DNA from: Streptomyces narbonensis
Lineage (GTDB): Bacteria > Actinomycetota > Actinomycetes > Streptomycetales > Streptomycetaceae
DNA length: 64,000 nucleotides
Assembly (NCBI RefSeq): GCF_014649015.1
Contig: NZ_BMSF01000007.1
Location: 248,001-312,000 of the forward strand
Direction of reading: 5' to 3'
A program made the position numbers and the translations under genes. Below, one piece after another: positions 50,148 through 58,359 of the stretch. The stretch's first letter is position 1. Each line of letters begins with the position of its first letter. Below the pieces are notes generated by a model that was not told the origin of the DNA, searched no databases, and saw only the letters and a program-made list of their open reading frames with translations.

Positions 50148-50459
50148 GTGCGCTGTGTCATCGCCCGCTTCCCCTTCGACCTCACCAAGAGCGGCGTCCT
50201 GGACTCCATGAAGGGCGTCAAGCCCGAGGAGGTCGCCGGCGAGTCCGTGATCATCGGGCGCCGCACCTACCCCGTCATGCAGGTCGGCCAGGTCGTCACC
50301 CGCCAGGACCGCCGCGACTTCAGCGCGGGTGAAGTCCTCCGTGCCATGACCAAGCTCGGCTTCACCTGTCGCGGCCTTCCGCAGAACACCGCGCCCGCCC
50401 GCGCCCGCGACGCCTTCCAGCACGCCTCCGCGATGCTCGGCACCCCGTCGGCGGCCTGA
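50148..50459 (+). CDS. Small hypothetical protein associated with helicase/CBS operon
   Basis: A 103-residue basic protein with no family known to me. It begins with GTG 50148 (VRCVIARFPFDLTKSGVLDS) and contains GESVIIGRRTYPVMQVGQVV and RRDFSAGEVLRAMTKLGFTCR. A similar small protein is found beside cold-shock helicases in other streptomycetes in my memory. There is no membrane helix or signal peptide. A strong terminator follows at 50520. Confidence 0.72.
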   Translation: MRCVIARFPFDLTKSGVLDSMKGVKPEEVAGESVIIGRRTYPVMQVGQVVTRQDRRDFSAGEVLRAMTKLGFTCRGLPQNTAPARARDAFQHASAMLGTPSAA

Positions 50460-50519
50460 CCGTGACCCACGGGCGAACGTGAGGCCTCACCTGAACAGCC
50501 CGAACAGCCCGAACCACCA

Positions 50520-50554
50520 AGAGGGCCCGACCGCATCCGCCGGTCGGGCCCTCT
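50520..50554. terminator. Bidirectional terminator
   Basis: A perfect 14-bp stem (50520-50533 and 50541-50554) with a 7-nt loop, between the operon ending at 50459 and the convergent gene ending at 50591. Confidence 0.9.
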
Positions 50555-50590
50555 CGCGTATCGAACGGGCGGTTTCTCTACGGGTCTCGG

Positions 50591-50950
50591 TCAGTGATCG
50601 GAGTAGCTGAAGTCGCCCATGGTCCAGGCGCTGACGTCCGCGATCGAGACGCGGTACATCCCGCCCGTCTCCGGGATCCCCACCGCGCCCTGAAGGATCC
50701 GCGCCATGTGGAAGTGCAGATGTGCGGGCGGCCCTTCCCTCCGTGTCGTGGCGGTGAAGACCGCGGAGAACTCTCCCAGGCTGGCCGAGTCCGCCAGGAC
50801 CTCCGAAACCCGCTGCCTCCACACCGCTTCGGGTGCCAGCCGACCGGTGATGACAGCTCCACCGGTGACCACGGTCAGGGACATCTGGTTGCTGTGCCCG
50901 GACTCCACCAGCGTGGCGACGTCAACGAGCAGCTCGTCAAGCTTCGACAT
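50591..50950 (-). CDS. Hypothetical protein, weakly GvpU-like
   Basis: A 119-residue soluble protein. It begins MSKLDELLVDVATLVESGHS and has a beta-rich middle (SLTVVTGGAVITGRLAPEAV, HLHFHMARILQGAVGIP) and the end VSIADVSAWTMGDFSYSDH. The alternation and length recall GvpU-type gas vesicle accessory proteins, but no gas vesicle gene is nearby. The resemblance is weak, so I leave the function open. Confidence 0.6.
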   Translation of the reverse strand: MSKLDELLVDVATLVESGHSNQMSLTVVTGGAVITGRLAPEAVWRQRVSEVLADSASLGEFSAVFTATTRREGPPAHLHFHMARILQGAVGIPETGGMYRVSIADVSAWTMGDFSYSDH

Positions 50951-51338
50951 GAGAGCCGATCCTATGCACCGAGACGACGAGGATCACAGTGCTCGACCTG
51001 GCGGTGACCGCCCCGCGCCCCCTGCCGTCACCGTCGCGTTCGATTACCTGCTCACCGGACACACGGAAATCTATGTCCGCCAGAGTAGACATTGGGCTTT
51101 GGCGCGCTTATGGTTTCTCTCGTAACGCAGAGAGACAGCAGGGCCTGGCAGAGACGAACTGCCGGCCGGCACTACAGGTAGTTGCAGTGAGCAGGGCGGT
51201 GCGGCGGCGGAGTTTCGAAGCCAGGCTTTCGTAGGACGGCGACGGGACTGGCGGCCGGACCGGGTGGCCCGCAGTGATCAGGGGCCGCCGCAAGCGGGAC
51301 CGCTGTCATGGCAGATGCGGTACCCGCGAGTGCAGTGC

Positions 51339-51375
51339 GCAGTACCCGTAGTACGCAGTACCCGTAGTACGCAGT
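51339..51375. repeat. 16-bp tandem repeat
   Basis: Two perfect copies of GCAGTACCCGTAGTAC and the first five bases of a third. Each unit contains GTACCCGTAGTAC-type dyads that could form alternative stems. Confidence 0.75.
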
Positions 51376-51604
51376 TCCCCGCAGTAGGTAGTTGATCGCC
51401 GAGGAAGAACGGAGGAACCCGCGCCATCAGGATCGCCCGGGCGTGAGGCCGAGGCTGAGCCCGGGTACCGCAGGACATCGATAGTGAGGTGGTCTCCGGT
51501 CAAGCAACCGCGATCCCCGCAGCCCCGACAGCAGGCAGGTCGGGTGCGCGGACACAGAACGCCGGCGCAGTATCAGGGCCGGCGGGTGGTGTAGAAGTTC
51601 CTTC

Positions 51605-51637
51605 GGGGCCCTGGTGCCAGTACGGCACCAGGGCCCC
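51605..51637 (+). promoter_or_regulatory. Leader hairpin upstream of MerR-like gene
   Basis: A perfect 14-bp stem (51605-51618 and 51624-51637) with a 5-nt loop, ending 27 bases before the start codon. It could act as a terminator/attenuator or as a temperature-sensitive structure. Confidence 0.6.
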
Positions 51638-51664
51638 TCGATGTGTTTCCCCAGAGAGGTGCAA

Positions 51665-52036
51665 ATGACAGCAGACGACTCGTACGGCCGTCTCGACGAC
51701 GACGACTACCCCGCCTACACGATGGGCCGGGCCGCCGAGATGCTCGGCACCACACAGGGCTTCCTCCGCGCCATCGGCGAGGCCCGCCTGATCACCCCGC
51801 TGCGCTCGGAGGGCGGCCACCGCCGCTACTCCCGCTACCAGTTGCGCATCGCCGCGCGCGCCCGCGAACTCGTCGACCAGGGCACACCGATCGAGGCTGC
51901 CTGCCGCATCATCGTCCTTGAGGACCAGCTCGAAGAGGCACAGCGCATCAACGCCGAATACCGTCGCCGCGACGCGGCGTCCGACAGCGCGGCATCCGGC
52001 ACCGCCAACTCCGACGCGCCACCGGACTCGGCCTGA
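51665..52036 (+). CDS. MerR-like helix-turn-helix regulator
   Basis: A 123-residue protein. The MerR-type DNA-binding domain spans about 15-90: YTMGRAAEMLGTTQGFLRAI, ARLITPLRSEGGHRRYSRYQ. Only a short coiled-coil follows (IVLEDQLEEAQRINAEYRRR), with no ligand domain. ATG 51665 has agagagg seven bases upstream. Proteins of this compact kind resemble the cold-shock-linked MerR-like regulators of actinomycetes. The unusually long leader implies post-transcriptional control. Confidence 0.85.
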   Translation: MTADDSYGRLDDDDYPAYTMGRAAEMLGTTQGFLRAIGEARLITPLRSEGGHRRYSRYQLRIAARARELVDQGTPIEAACRIIVLEDQLEEAQRINAEYRRRDAASDSAASGTANSDAPPDSA

Positions 52037-52209
52037 GGTGAGTCCGCCCCCGTCGGCATCGGCCGGAGGGTGCGGCCCGAGGGCTCGGCAGAGGACGGCA
52101 CGGGCGACCTCGGTGGTTTCCACCACTGCTCCTCCAGCTCCGTGCCCGGACCGGCCCGGTCGCTCGCACCCCCGGGTCGTGCGGCGGGCGGGATCTCCGG
52201 TGGGCCTTC

Positions 52210-52788
52210 ATGCTGGAGGGAGGCTCTGTCGAGGGCACCGCGGAGTCGGCGGTCGGAAACCTGCTGGAGGCCGGAGTGCGCCGAACCGAGGACGTCGCGG
52301 CCAGGCGGGCGGAGCGTCGCGAGCACGCCGACTACACCGGCGCCGTCTACGGGTCCATGCTCGCGGCCTCGGTCGTCGTCGGTGCCGGCAGCCTGGGGCA
52401 GTTTCCGCGCCTGGAGCTCGTCCTGCTCCTTCTGCTCACCGGCGCGGTGTTCTGGATCGCGCACGTGCACGCGACGCTGTTCGGTGAGCGGCTGGCGCAG
52501 CGGTCCCCGACCCGAGGGATCGTGCTGCGCGCCTGCCGCGACGAGTGGCCGATCCTCAAAGCGGCGATCCCGCCCGCCGTGGCGGTCGCGGTCAGTCCGC
52601 TCCTGGGTCTGGACATGGCCGGGACCCTCTGGCTGGCGCTCGGAGTCGCGATCGCCGGTCAGATCGGCTGGTCCGCGGCAGCCGCCCGCCGGGTCGGAGC
52701 CTCGTGGCGCGCGGTGGCCGTCACCGCCACGGTCAACCTGCTGCTCGGCCTGCTGATCGTCGCCTTCAAGCTGCTGCTGAAGCACTGA
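52210..52788 (+). CDS. Hypothetical four-to-five-helix membrane protein
   Basis: A 192-residue membrane protein. A charged N-terminal helix (RRTEDVAARRAERREHADYT) is followed by hydrophobic segments at about 45-80, 115-140 and 150-190 (ELVLLLLLTGAVFWIAHVHA; AIPPAVAVAVSPLLGL; VNLLLGLLIVAFKLLL). I recognise no family; the pattern recalls VIT/ferritin-associated membrane proteins only loosely. ATG 52210 is preceded by ggtggg. It is convergent with the response regulator at 52837. Confidence 0.75.
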   Translation: MLEGGSVEGTAESAVGNLLEAGVRRTEDVAARRAERREHADYTGAVYGSMLAASVVVGAGSLGQFPRLELVLLLLLTGAVFWIAHVHATLFGERLAQRSPTRGIVLRACRDEWPILKAAIPPAVAVAVSPLLGLDMAGTLWLALGVAIAGQIGWSAAAARRVGASWRAVAVTATVNLLLGLLIVAFKLLLKH

Positions 52789-52836
52789 CGCCGTGCGGGA
52801 ACACCGCCGGAGGCGGCGAGCGGCGGTCAGTGGCGG

Positions 52837-53505
52837 TCAGGGATGGTCCCCCGGGCCGGTCCGCGGAGCGCCGACGAGGCCGTGCTCGTAGGCGGTGATG
52901 ACCAGTTGTACGCGGTCACGCAGGCCCAGCTTGGTGATGGCCCGGGAAACGTGGGTCTTCGCGGTCAGCGGGCTGATCACCAGCGCGGCGGCTATCTCGT
53001 CGTTGGACAGTCCTTCCGCCACCAGCCTGACCACCTCGTTCTCACGCACCGTCAGCGCGTCCAGGGCGACGGCGGGTCGGGGGCGGTGCGCGAAGCGTTC
53101 GACGACGCGACGGGTGACGCCCGGTGACAGCAGGGAGTCACCCGCCGCCACGACCTCGACCGCCCGGCGCAGTTCGGCCGGTTCGACCTCCTTCGTGAGG
53201 AACCCGCTCGCGCCGGCGCGCAGCGCCTCGAAGACGTGCTCGTCGGTGTCGAAGGTCGTCAGGATGATCACCCGGGTCGCCGGCTGCTCGGCCAGGACGC
53301 GACGGGTGGCCTCGATGCCGTCCGTGCCCGGCATCCTGACGTCCATCAGGATGACGTCCGGCCGCAACAGAGCGGCCTGCCGCACCGCCTCCTCCCCCGA
53401 GGCGGCCTCGCCGACGACGGACAGGTTCTTGGCGCGGGCCAGCAGGCTGCGGAACCCCGCCCGCACGAGCGCCTGGTCGTCGGCGAGCAGCACACTGACG
53501 GTCAT
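52837..53505 (-). CDS. NarL-family response regulator
   Basis: A 222-residue response regulator. The receiver has VLLADDQALVRAGF, the phospho-Asp in VILMDVRMPGTDG and Lys in FLTKEV. The LuxR-type helix-turn-helix contains LTVRENEVVRLVAEGLSNDE and LTAKTHVSRAITKLGLRDR. Its start overlaps the kinase stop by 4 bp. It is the last gene of a three-gene minus-strand operon with the kinase and a DUF998 protein. Confidence 0.95.
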   Translation of the reverse strand: MTVSVLLADDQALVRAGFRSLLARAKNLSVVGEAASGEEAVRQAALLRPDVILMDVRMPGTDGIEATRRVLAEQPATRVIILTTFDTDEHVFEALRAGASGFLTKEVEPAELRRAVEVVAAGDSLLSPGVTRRVVERFAHRPRPAVALDALTVRENEVVRLVAEGLSNDEIAAALVISPLTAKTHVSRAITKLGLRDRVQLVITAYEHGLVGAPRTGPGDHP

Positions 53506-54608
53506 GGCGCCAAGCCTGTCACGTCATCCGTCAGGGGCAGGACGGCCCGTACGGTGAAACCCCTGTCGGCGTCGACGCGCAGCGTTCCCCCGAGGGCCGT
53601 CACGCGCTCGCGCATCCCGGTCAGTCCGTGTCCCGCCGTGAACCCCGCTGCCGAGCGCCCGTCGTCGACGACCGTCACCTCCAAGGCCCGCGGCCGGGCC
53701 CGCACCCGGATGGCGAGACGCCCGGCGTCCGAGTGGCGCAGGGTGTTGACCACGGCCTCCTGGACGACCCGGTAGGCGGTGAGCGCCTGGGCCGCCGGAA
53801 CGCCATCGGGGTCGCCCTCCGCGTCGTAGCGCACCTCCAACCCGGCCGCCTCGGCCTGCTCGACCAGCCCGGCGACGGACTCCAGGCCGTGTTGCGGCAC
53901 GTCGCGGAGCCCACCCACGAACGCCTTCAGGTCGGTCATGGCCTGGTTGCGCACGGAGATCGCGGTGCGCAGGGCGGCGTGCGCCTCCTCGGGCGAATCG
54001 TCCAGGGCCTCGACGGCGACGTTCAGGTGGACACCCACGACGGCCAGGGTGTGGGCGACCACGTCGTGCACCTCCCGGGAGATGATCAGACGTTGCTCGA
54101 CCAGGCGGGTCTGTTCCAGTTGCAGGAGACGCGCCTGGTGTTCGGCACGCCAACGGCCGTACTGACGCCAGGAATTCGCCGCGGCACACACGAGGGCCAG
54201 CCAGAGCAGCTCGACCCCGCCCCGGGCGAGGGCTTCGGAGGTGTCGTCCAGTCCTTGCAGGGCCAGGCCGCACGCCAGGGCGAAGGCTCCGACGGCGGCG
54301 GCCCGGCCGGGGCGGCCGAGCGCGGCGGTGAACAGGGCGACGGACAAGGGCCAGACCGCGCCGCCCTCGAACAGGCCGGCGCTCTGGTAGCCGAGGAGGG
54401 CGGCCGCGGACAGGGCGAGCACGAGCACGGGTCGGCGTCTGCGGACCAGCAGCAGACCTCCCAGAATCACCCCCAGGCCGAACGTGCCGTGCCACGACGA
54501 GGGCGCGCCCATCGCGGCAGGACCCGCTCCGATGCCCACCGCGGTCGACAGCGCCAGGGCCGGGTCCACCAGCCGCGCCCCCCACCCGTTCTGCGGAAGG
54601 GAGTTCAC
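53502..54608 (-). CDS. Two-component sensor histidine kinase
   Basis: A 368-residue HisKA_3-type kinase. The N-terminus has about five membrane helices (residues 10-135). The phosphoacceptor His is in LIISREVHDVVAHTLAVVGV, and the HATPase domain ends with GHGLTGMRERVTALGG. GTG 54608 is chosen as start: it overlaps the stop of the DUF998 gene by 4 bp (GTGA), and the ORF beyond it is the shadow of that gene. It is cognate to the overlapping regulator; the stimulus is unknown, though the DUF998 membrane protein may take part. Confidence 0.92.
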   Translation of the reverse strand: MNSLPQNGWGARLVDPALALSTAVGIGAGPAAMGAPSSWHGTFGLGVILGGLLLVRRRRPVLVLALSAAALLGYQSAGLFEGGAVWPLSVALFTAALGRPGRAAAVGAFALACGLALQGLDDTSEALARGGVELLWLALVCAAANSWRQYGRWRAEHQARLLQLEQTRLVEQRLIISREVHDVVAHTLAVVGVHLNVAVEALDDSPEEAHAALRTAISVRNQAMTDLKAFVGGLRDVPQHGLESVAGLVEQAEAAGLEVRYDAEGDPDGVPAAQALTAYRVVQEAVVNTLRHSDAGRLAIRVRARPRALEVTVVDDGRSAAGFTAGHGLTGMRERVTALGGTLRVDADRGFTVRAVLPLTDDVTGLAP

Positions 54609-55246
54609 TTGACGTCTCCTGCCACCGCACGGCCCGTCGCGCCCGATATCGCAGCCCAGGGCCTCACGGACGTGGCGGCCAGAGCCAGCCAGGCCAGGTC
54701 CAGGGCGATGACGACACGCTCGGCCAGACCCAGGGGGGCCGTGTGGGTGAGGGCCGCCTTGTCCACGAACGCCACGGCGAACAGCACGAACGCCGCCGCC
54801 GACGCCCACGCGAGCACGGTCAGCCCGCGCCTCTTCGAGGCCCACGCCGGATCGCGCCGCCATACGGTGGTGAGTCGGACGATCGCGATCGCCAGTGCGA
54901 GGAACCCCGCCCAGGCCGCGACCCCGTGCACGCCGTCGGAGAGCGAGGGGCGGCTCCAGTTGCCCGGCGGATCAGCCGGAAAGACGGCGGCGACCAGAAC
55001 GCATCCCGCCCAGAAGTGCAGCAGCCGCCCACCCCACCCGCTGCCACCGGCCCGGACGGCCACGGCCACGGCCGCCGACCCGCCCGCGACCGCCAGTAGG
55101 CCGACGGTCACCAGCCAGCCGTGCGGCTGGTTGACGTACCTGCTGACCGTCTCGGTCAACGGGTCGTATCCCCTGTTGACCACATCGGACAGCGCGAGGG
55201 CGAAGACGGCGACGGCGAGCCCGGCCAGAGAGAGTGTCTTGGTCAT
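54605..55246 (-). CDS. DUF998 membrane protein
   Basis: A 213-residue integral membrane protein with six helices. It shows the DUF998 traits: an early SDVVNRGYDPLTETVSRYVN loop, and FPADPPGNWSRPSLSDGVHG between helices 3 and 4. This family is of unknown function and often sits with two-component systems. It is the first gene of the operon; its stop overlaps the kinase start. It may be a sensor accessory or a regulon member. Confidence 0.88.
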   Translation of the reverse strand: MTKTLSLAGLAVAVFALALSDVVNRGYDPLTETVSRYVNQPHGWLVTVGLLAVAGGSAAVAVAVRAGGSGWGGRLLHFWAGCVLVAAVFPADPPGNWSRPSLSDGVHGVAAWAGFLALAIAIVRLTTVWRRDPAWASKRRGLTVLAWASAAAFVLFAVAFVDKAALTHTAPLGLAERVVIALDLAWLALAATSVRPWAAISGATGRAVAGDVK

Positions 55247-55393
55247 AGGGCGAGACAGTAGGTCCGGCCTCCCCGCGGGAGCATCGTCCCGGACGCGTCA
55301 CCCGAGCCTGCGCCGGCGGAGTACACGACTACTCCGATCGATGTACGCCGAGCCGACGCGCGACCGGCCATGCGGCGGGGCCGACCGGCCGAC

Positions 55394-55433
55394 GGCTCTA
55401 TGGCTCTACGGCTCTACGGCTCTACGGCTCTAC
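55394..55433. repeat. Octamer tandem repeat GGCTCTAC
   Basis: Four perfect copies (55402-55433) preceded by one variant. The stop codon of the GNAT gene (55430-55432) lies inside the last unit, so slippage here could change the C-terminus of that protein. Confidence 0.85.
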
Positions 55434-56215
55434 GGCGACGGTGTCCCGGGAGCGGCGGCCCACCAGGTCGAGGGGGCCGCGGCGACGTAGCCCAGTGACT
55501 CGTACAGCGGCCTGCCCAGCTTCGAGGAGGTGAGCGTGAGCGGCAGTTCCGGCAGGTGGGCGAAGGAGCCGAGCATGACGGCCCGTCCCACGCCGCGCGA
55601 CCGGAACTCCGGCGACGTGGCGACCCAGTAGTGGCTACCGATGCCGTCGTCCACGACGCTGACGCAGGCTCCCGCGGGCACGCCGTCGCGCAGGGCGACG
55701 AAGACGTCCACCCCCGAGTCCTCGATCAGGGCCGACGGGAACAGCTCACCGGGGCGGTGCGGCTGGAATCCGGCCAGCTCGAAGCCCTCGATCACGATCC
55801 GCTCGGCCGCCTGGAGGTCCTCGGGCCGCCGGACCCTGATCACGTCCGGCACAGGGTCGCCGACGGGGCCCGGCGGGCGCAGCATGACCGGCATCTGCCA
55901 GTTGCGCATGCCGAGGTGGTTCAGGTCGGTCGAGCTGAACGGGTCCTCGACGTTCACCGGGCCCGCGGCTCGGCGCACGAGCTCGCTCAACTCGGCCAGT
56001 TCGCCCGGGTCGAGGTCCGGCTCCTGGATCAGGATCCGCAGGCCGGCGCGCTCGCCGCCGTCGACCGCGACGAAGCCGCGGCGACGGACGACCTCATGCC
56101 CCCGGGACCGGCCGGTCGCGGTCCAGAAGGCGGCGGAGTTACGGGCCTGAAGCGTCGGCGCCTCGGCCAGGGTCGCGGGCGAGGACCGGCGAGGAGAAGT
56201 GGATCTTGTCGTCAT
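55430..56215 (-). CDS. GNAT-family N-acetyltransferase
   Basis: A 261-residue protein. The C-terminal GNAT fold (about 120-255) shows the acetyl-CoA loop SPEFRSRGVGRAVMLG after GSHYWVATS, followed by LTSSKLGRPLYESLGY. The N-terminal half is a second degenerate unit. MTTRSTSP at 56215 is chosen as start; a longer ORF from 56257 lacks conservation. The acetylated substrate is unknown. It lies 42 bp downstream of the WYL regulator on the same strand. The C-terminal codons lie in an octamer repeat. Confidence 0.85.
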   Translation of the reverse strand: MTTRSTSPRRSSPATLAEAPTLQARNSAAFWTATGRSRGHEVVRRRGFVAVDGGERAGLRILIQEPDLDPGELAELSELVRRAAGPVNVEDPFSSTDLNHLGMRNWQMPVMLRPPGPVGDPVPDVIRVRRPEDLQAAERIVIEGFELAGFQPHRPGELFPSALIEDSGVDVFVALRDGVPAGACVSVVDDGIGSHYWVATSPEFRSRGVGRAVMLGSFAHLPELPLTLTSSKLGRPLYESLGYVAAAPSTWWAAAPGTPSP

Positions 56216-56257
56216 TGCGCCTACGGTACTGGCCAATTCGCCGTCCACGTGGGCCAA

Positions 56258-57289
56258 TTACGTGCCCGCCGGCTGGGCCACGTCCGCATCCCGGCACCTC
56301 TCGTCGGGGCTACCGGCTCCGTAGGTCCCGGCCAGTGCACGGACGGCCTCGGCCATGGCCCGGCGAAGTTCCTCCGGGGCGACGACCTCGACGTCGACGC
56401 CGAGCCTCAACAGCTCGCCTCGCGCGTGCTCGGTGCTCTCGGTCGGGATGACGGCCTCGGTCCAGCCGTCGTCGCCGACGGCGGTCGCGGTGGCCTCGAA
56501 GGCCCGTACCACCTCAGGGGGGACGTTGGCGGCCAGCCGCTCCCGTCCCCTCGGCGACAGCCTGACGGTGGCGCTGCCCGTGTAGCGGCGCGCCTGGAAG
56601 TCCTCCAGGTAGGACGCCCAGTACGCACCGAGGGCGAAGTCCTCCGGGCGTTCGAAGCGCTCGTCGCTCAGCGCCGCGTCGAGGATCTGGGTGATCTTGT
56701 ACGTGGCGGTATGGCCGCCTCCGGACGCCGCCACGACGTACCAGGTGCCGGACTTGAGCACCAGGCCGTACGGGTGCAGCCGGCGGTCCACCTCCTGCGG
56801 TTCGCGCCAACGGCGGTACCGCACGTCCACCGCACGCCGGCCGAACACCGCTTCCACGAGCAGGGGCAGATACGGGGTCTCCTCGGCCTCCCGGTACCAG
56901 CCCGGAGCGTCCAGGTGGAACACCGCGTCGGTCCGCGTCGCCTCCTCGCGCAGGGCCGCGGGCAGAGCGGCCAGCAACTTCAGCCGCGCCGCCGCCACTT
57001 CCTCGGCGAGGCCCAGATCGGCGGCGGGCGTGGGCAGTCCGGCGAGGAACAGCGCCCTTGCCTCGCGCTCGCTCAGCCCGGTGAGGCGGGTGCGGTAGCC
57101 GTCGAGCAGCTGATAGCCACCGGCACGGCCGTGCTCGGCGTAGACCGGGACCCCGGCGGCCTGCAGACGGTCCAGGTCGCGGTACGCGGTACGCACGGAG
57201 ACCCCCAGCTCGTCGGCCAGCCGTCGCGCCGACATGCGGCCACGGGTCTGGAGCAGGAGCAGCATCGACAGCAACCGGTCGGCGGACAT
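56258..57289 (-). CDS. HTH-WYL transcriptional regulator (YafY/PafC type)
   Basis: A 343-residue regulator. The N-terminal winged helix reads MSARRLADELGVSVRTAYRDLDRLQAAGVPV, then GRAGGYQLLDGY. The WYL ligand-binding domain follows (about 135-215; VRYRRWREPQEVDRRLHPYGLVLKSGTWYVVA in parts), and a WCX-like C-terminal domain. WYL proteins respond to nucleic acids or small ligands. The start ATG 57289 is fixed by the family; the ORF runs on through the repeat upstream, so a variable N-terminal extension is conceivable. It is divergent from the NIPSNAP gene. Confidence 0.92.
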   Translation of the reverse strand: MSADRLLSMLLLLQTRGRMSARRLADELGVSVRTAYRDLDRLQAAGVPVYAEHGRAGGYQLLDGYRTRLTGLSEREARALFLAGLPTPAADLGLAEEVAAARLKLLAALPAALREEATRTDAVFHLDAPGWYREAEETPYLPLLVEAVFGRRAVDVRYRRWREPQEVDRRLHPYGLVLKSGTWYVVAASGGGHTATYKITQILDAALSDERFERPEDFALGAYWASYLEDFQARRYTGSATVRLSPRGRERLAANVPPEVVRAFEATATAVGDDGWTEAVIPTESTEHARGELLRLGVDVEVVAPEELRRAMAEAVRALAGTYGAGSPDERCRDADVAQPAGT

Positions 57290-57336
57290 ACGAGGATTCT
57301 GCTCCGAGGGGCGGGAGTTCGGGACTCGGGACGTCG

Positions 57337-57360
57337 GGACTTGGGGACTTGGGGACTTGG
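57337..57360. repeat. Octamer repeat GGACTTGG (3 copies)
   Basis: Three perfect copies of a variant of the neighbouring GGACTCCG repeat, separated from it by 7 bases. Confidence 0.85.
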
Positions 57361-57367
57361 GACGTCT

Positions 57368-57471
57368 GGACTCCGGGACTCCGGGACTCCGGGACTCCGG
57401 GACTCCGGGACTCCGGGACTCCGGGACTCCGGGACTCCGGGACTCCGGGACTCCGGGACTCCGGGACTTCG
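57368..57471. repeat. Octamer minisatellite GGACTCCG (12 perfect + 1 variant)
   Basis: Twelve perfect tandem copies (57368-57463) and one with a single change (57464-57471). It lies in the 256-bp divergent region between the WYL regulator and the NIPSNAP gene, and is open on both strands in several frames. The unit length is not a multiple of three, so copy changes would also shift frames. Confidence 0.95.
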
Positions 57472-57545
57472 GGGAAACACTGACAGGTCCTGGCACACCC
57501 GCGCCCTACGGTCGGCTCGAAGCGAGCGAAAGAACGGAGTCCGCC

Positions 57546-58325
57546 GTGCCCAGAACCGTCCCCGCCGTCCCCGCCGTCCCCGCCCTCCCGGACGTCCCCG
57601 CCCTCCACTCCGCCGTGATCGAGCTGCGTCAGTACACCCTGCGCCCCGGCCGGCGGGACGAGCTCATCGAGCTGTTCGACAGGGAGCTCGTCGAGACGCA
57701 GGAAGAGACCGGGATGACCGTCCTCGGCCAGTTCCGCGACCTCGACGATCCGGACCGTTTCGTCTGGCTGCGCGGCTTCCCGGACATGGAGGCCCGGCGG
57801 GAGGCCCTGTCGGCCTTCTACGGCGGGCCGGTCTGGGCCGCGCACGGCCCTCAGGCCAACGCCACCATGGTCGACTCCGACGACGTCCTGCTGCTGCGGC
57901 CCTCGCCGGACCGGAGCGGCTTCGCGAGGCCCCCGGCCGAAGGGCGAGCGCAGGCGGGGGCGGCGGCACCGCACCGGTTCGTGGCCGCCGCCCTGTGGCA
58001 CTTCCCCCCGGGCACCCACGACGGCACCCGACTGATCCGGGACGGCCTCGTCCCGCTGCTGCGCCAGACGGGGCCGGCACCGCTCGCCGTACTCGTCACG
58101 GAGCCGGCGGCCAACACGTTCCCCAGGCTTCCCGTCCGCACCGGGGAGAACGTCGTCGCGGTCCTCACGTCGTACCCGGACGAGGACGCCCACCGCCGCC
58201 ACCTCGCCGACGCGCTGGCCCGTCCCCTCGTACGGAACGAGATCCTTCCCGGCATCGAGCGGGCGCAGGCCGCAGCCCCCGTCTTCCTGCGGCTCGCGCC
58301 CACGGCCCGCTCGCTCATCCGCTGA
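57546..58325 (+). CDS. NIPSNAP-family protein
   Basis: A 259-residue protein with two dimeric alpha-beta-barrel (ferredoxin-like) units. The NIPSNAP pattern is in IELRQYTLRPGRRDELIELF, then FRDLDDPDRFVWLRGFPDM. The second half repeats the fold (FPPGTHDGTRLIRDG, TGENVVAVLTSYPDED). A Pro/Val-rich N-terminal repeat (VPAVPAVPALPDVPAL) is encoded by a short GTCCCCGCC repeat. GTG 57546 has acggag upstream. Function is unknown. It is divergent from the WYL regulator across the octamer minisatellite and may be its target. Confidence 0.87.
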   Translation: MPRTVPAVPAVPALPDVPALHSAVIELRQYTLRPGRRDELIELFDRELVETQEETGMTVLGQFRDLDDPDRFVWLRGFPDMEARREALSAFYGGPVWAAHGPQANATMVDSDDVLLLRPSPDRSGFARPPAEGRAQAGAAAPHRFVAAALWHFPPGTHDGTRLIRDGLVPLLRQTGPAPLAVLVTEPAANTFPRLPVRTGENVVAVLTSYPDEDAHRRHLADALARPLVRNEILPGIERAQAAAPVFLRLAPTARSLIR

Positions 58326-58359
58326 GCGACCTCCCGGGGAAGCCCGGGAAGCCGCACGC

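Larger units (their letters stand above)
50951..51664. other. 714-bp gap: long structured leader of the MerR-like gene
   Basis: There is no convincing gene. It holds an AT-rich promoter-like stretch near 51070-51130, a tandem repeat of the 16-mer GCAGTACCCGTAGTAC (51339-51370, plus a partial), and a perfect hairpin at 51605-51637 just before the regulator. The arrangement suggests a long 5' leader or an independent non-coding RNA. Confidence 0.5.

Noticed and set aside
50591..50950. Gas vesicle gene GvpU
   Set aside because: The resemblance is weak and no other gvp gene is present. It is listed as hypothetical.
51306..51503. Short minus-strand ORFs in the leader of the MerR-like gene
   Set aside because: They have no ribosome site and no recognisable composition, and they overlap the tandem repeat.
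57368..57471. Possible CRISPR array
   Set aside because: The units are 8 bp and directly adjacent with no spacers, and no cas gene is in the window. It is a minisatellite.
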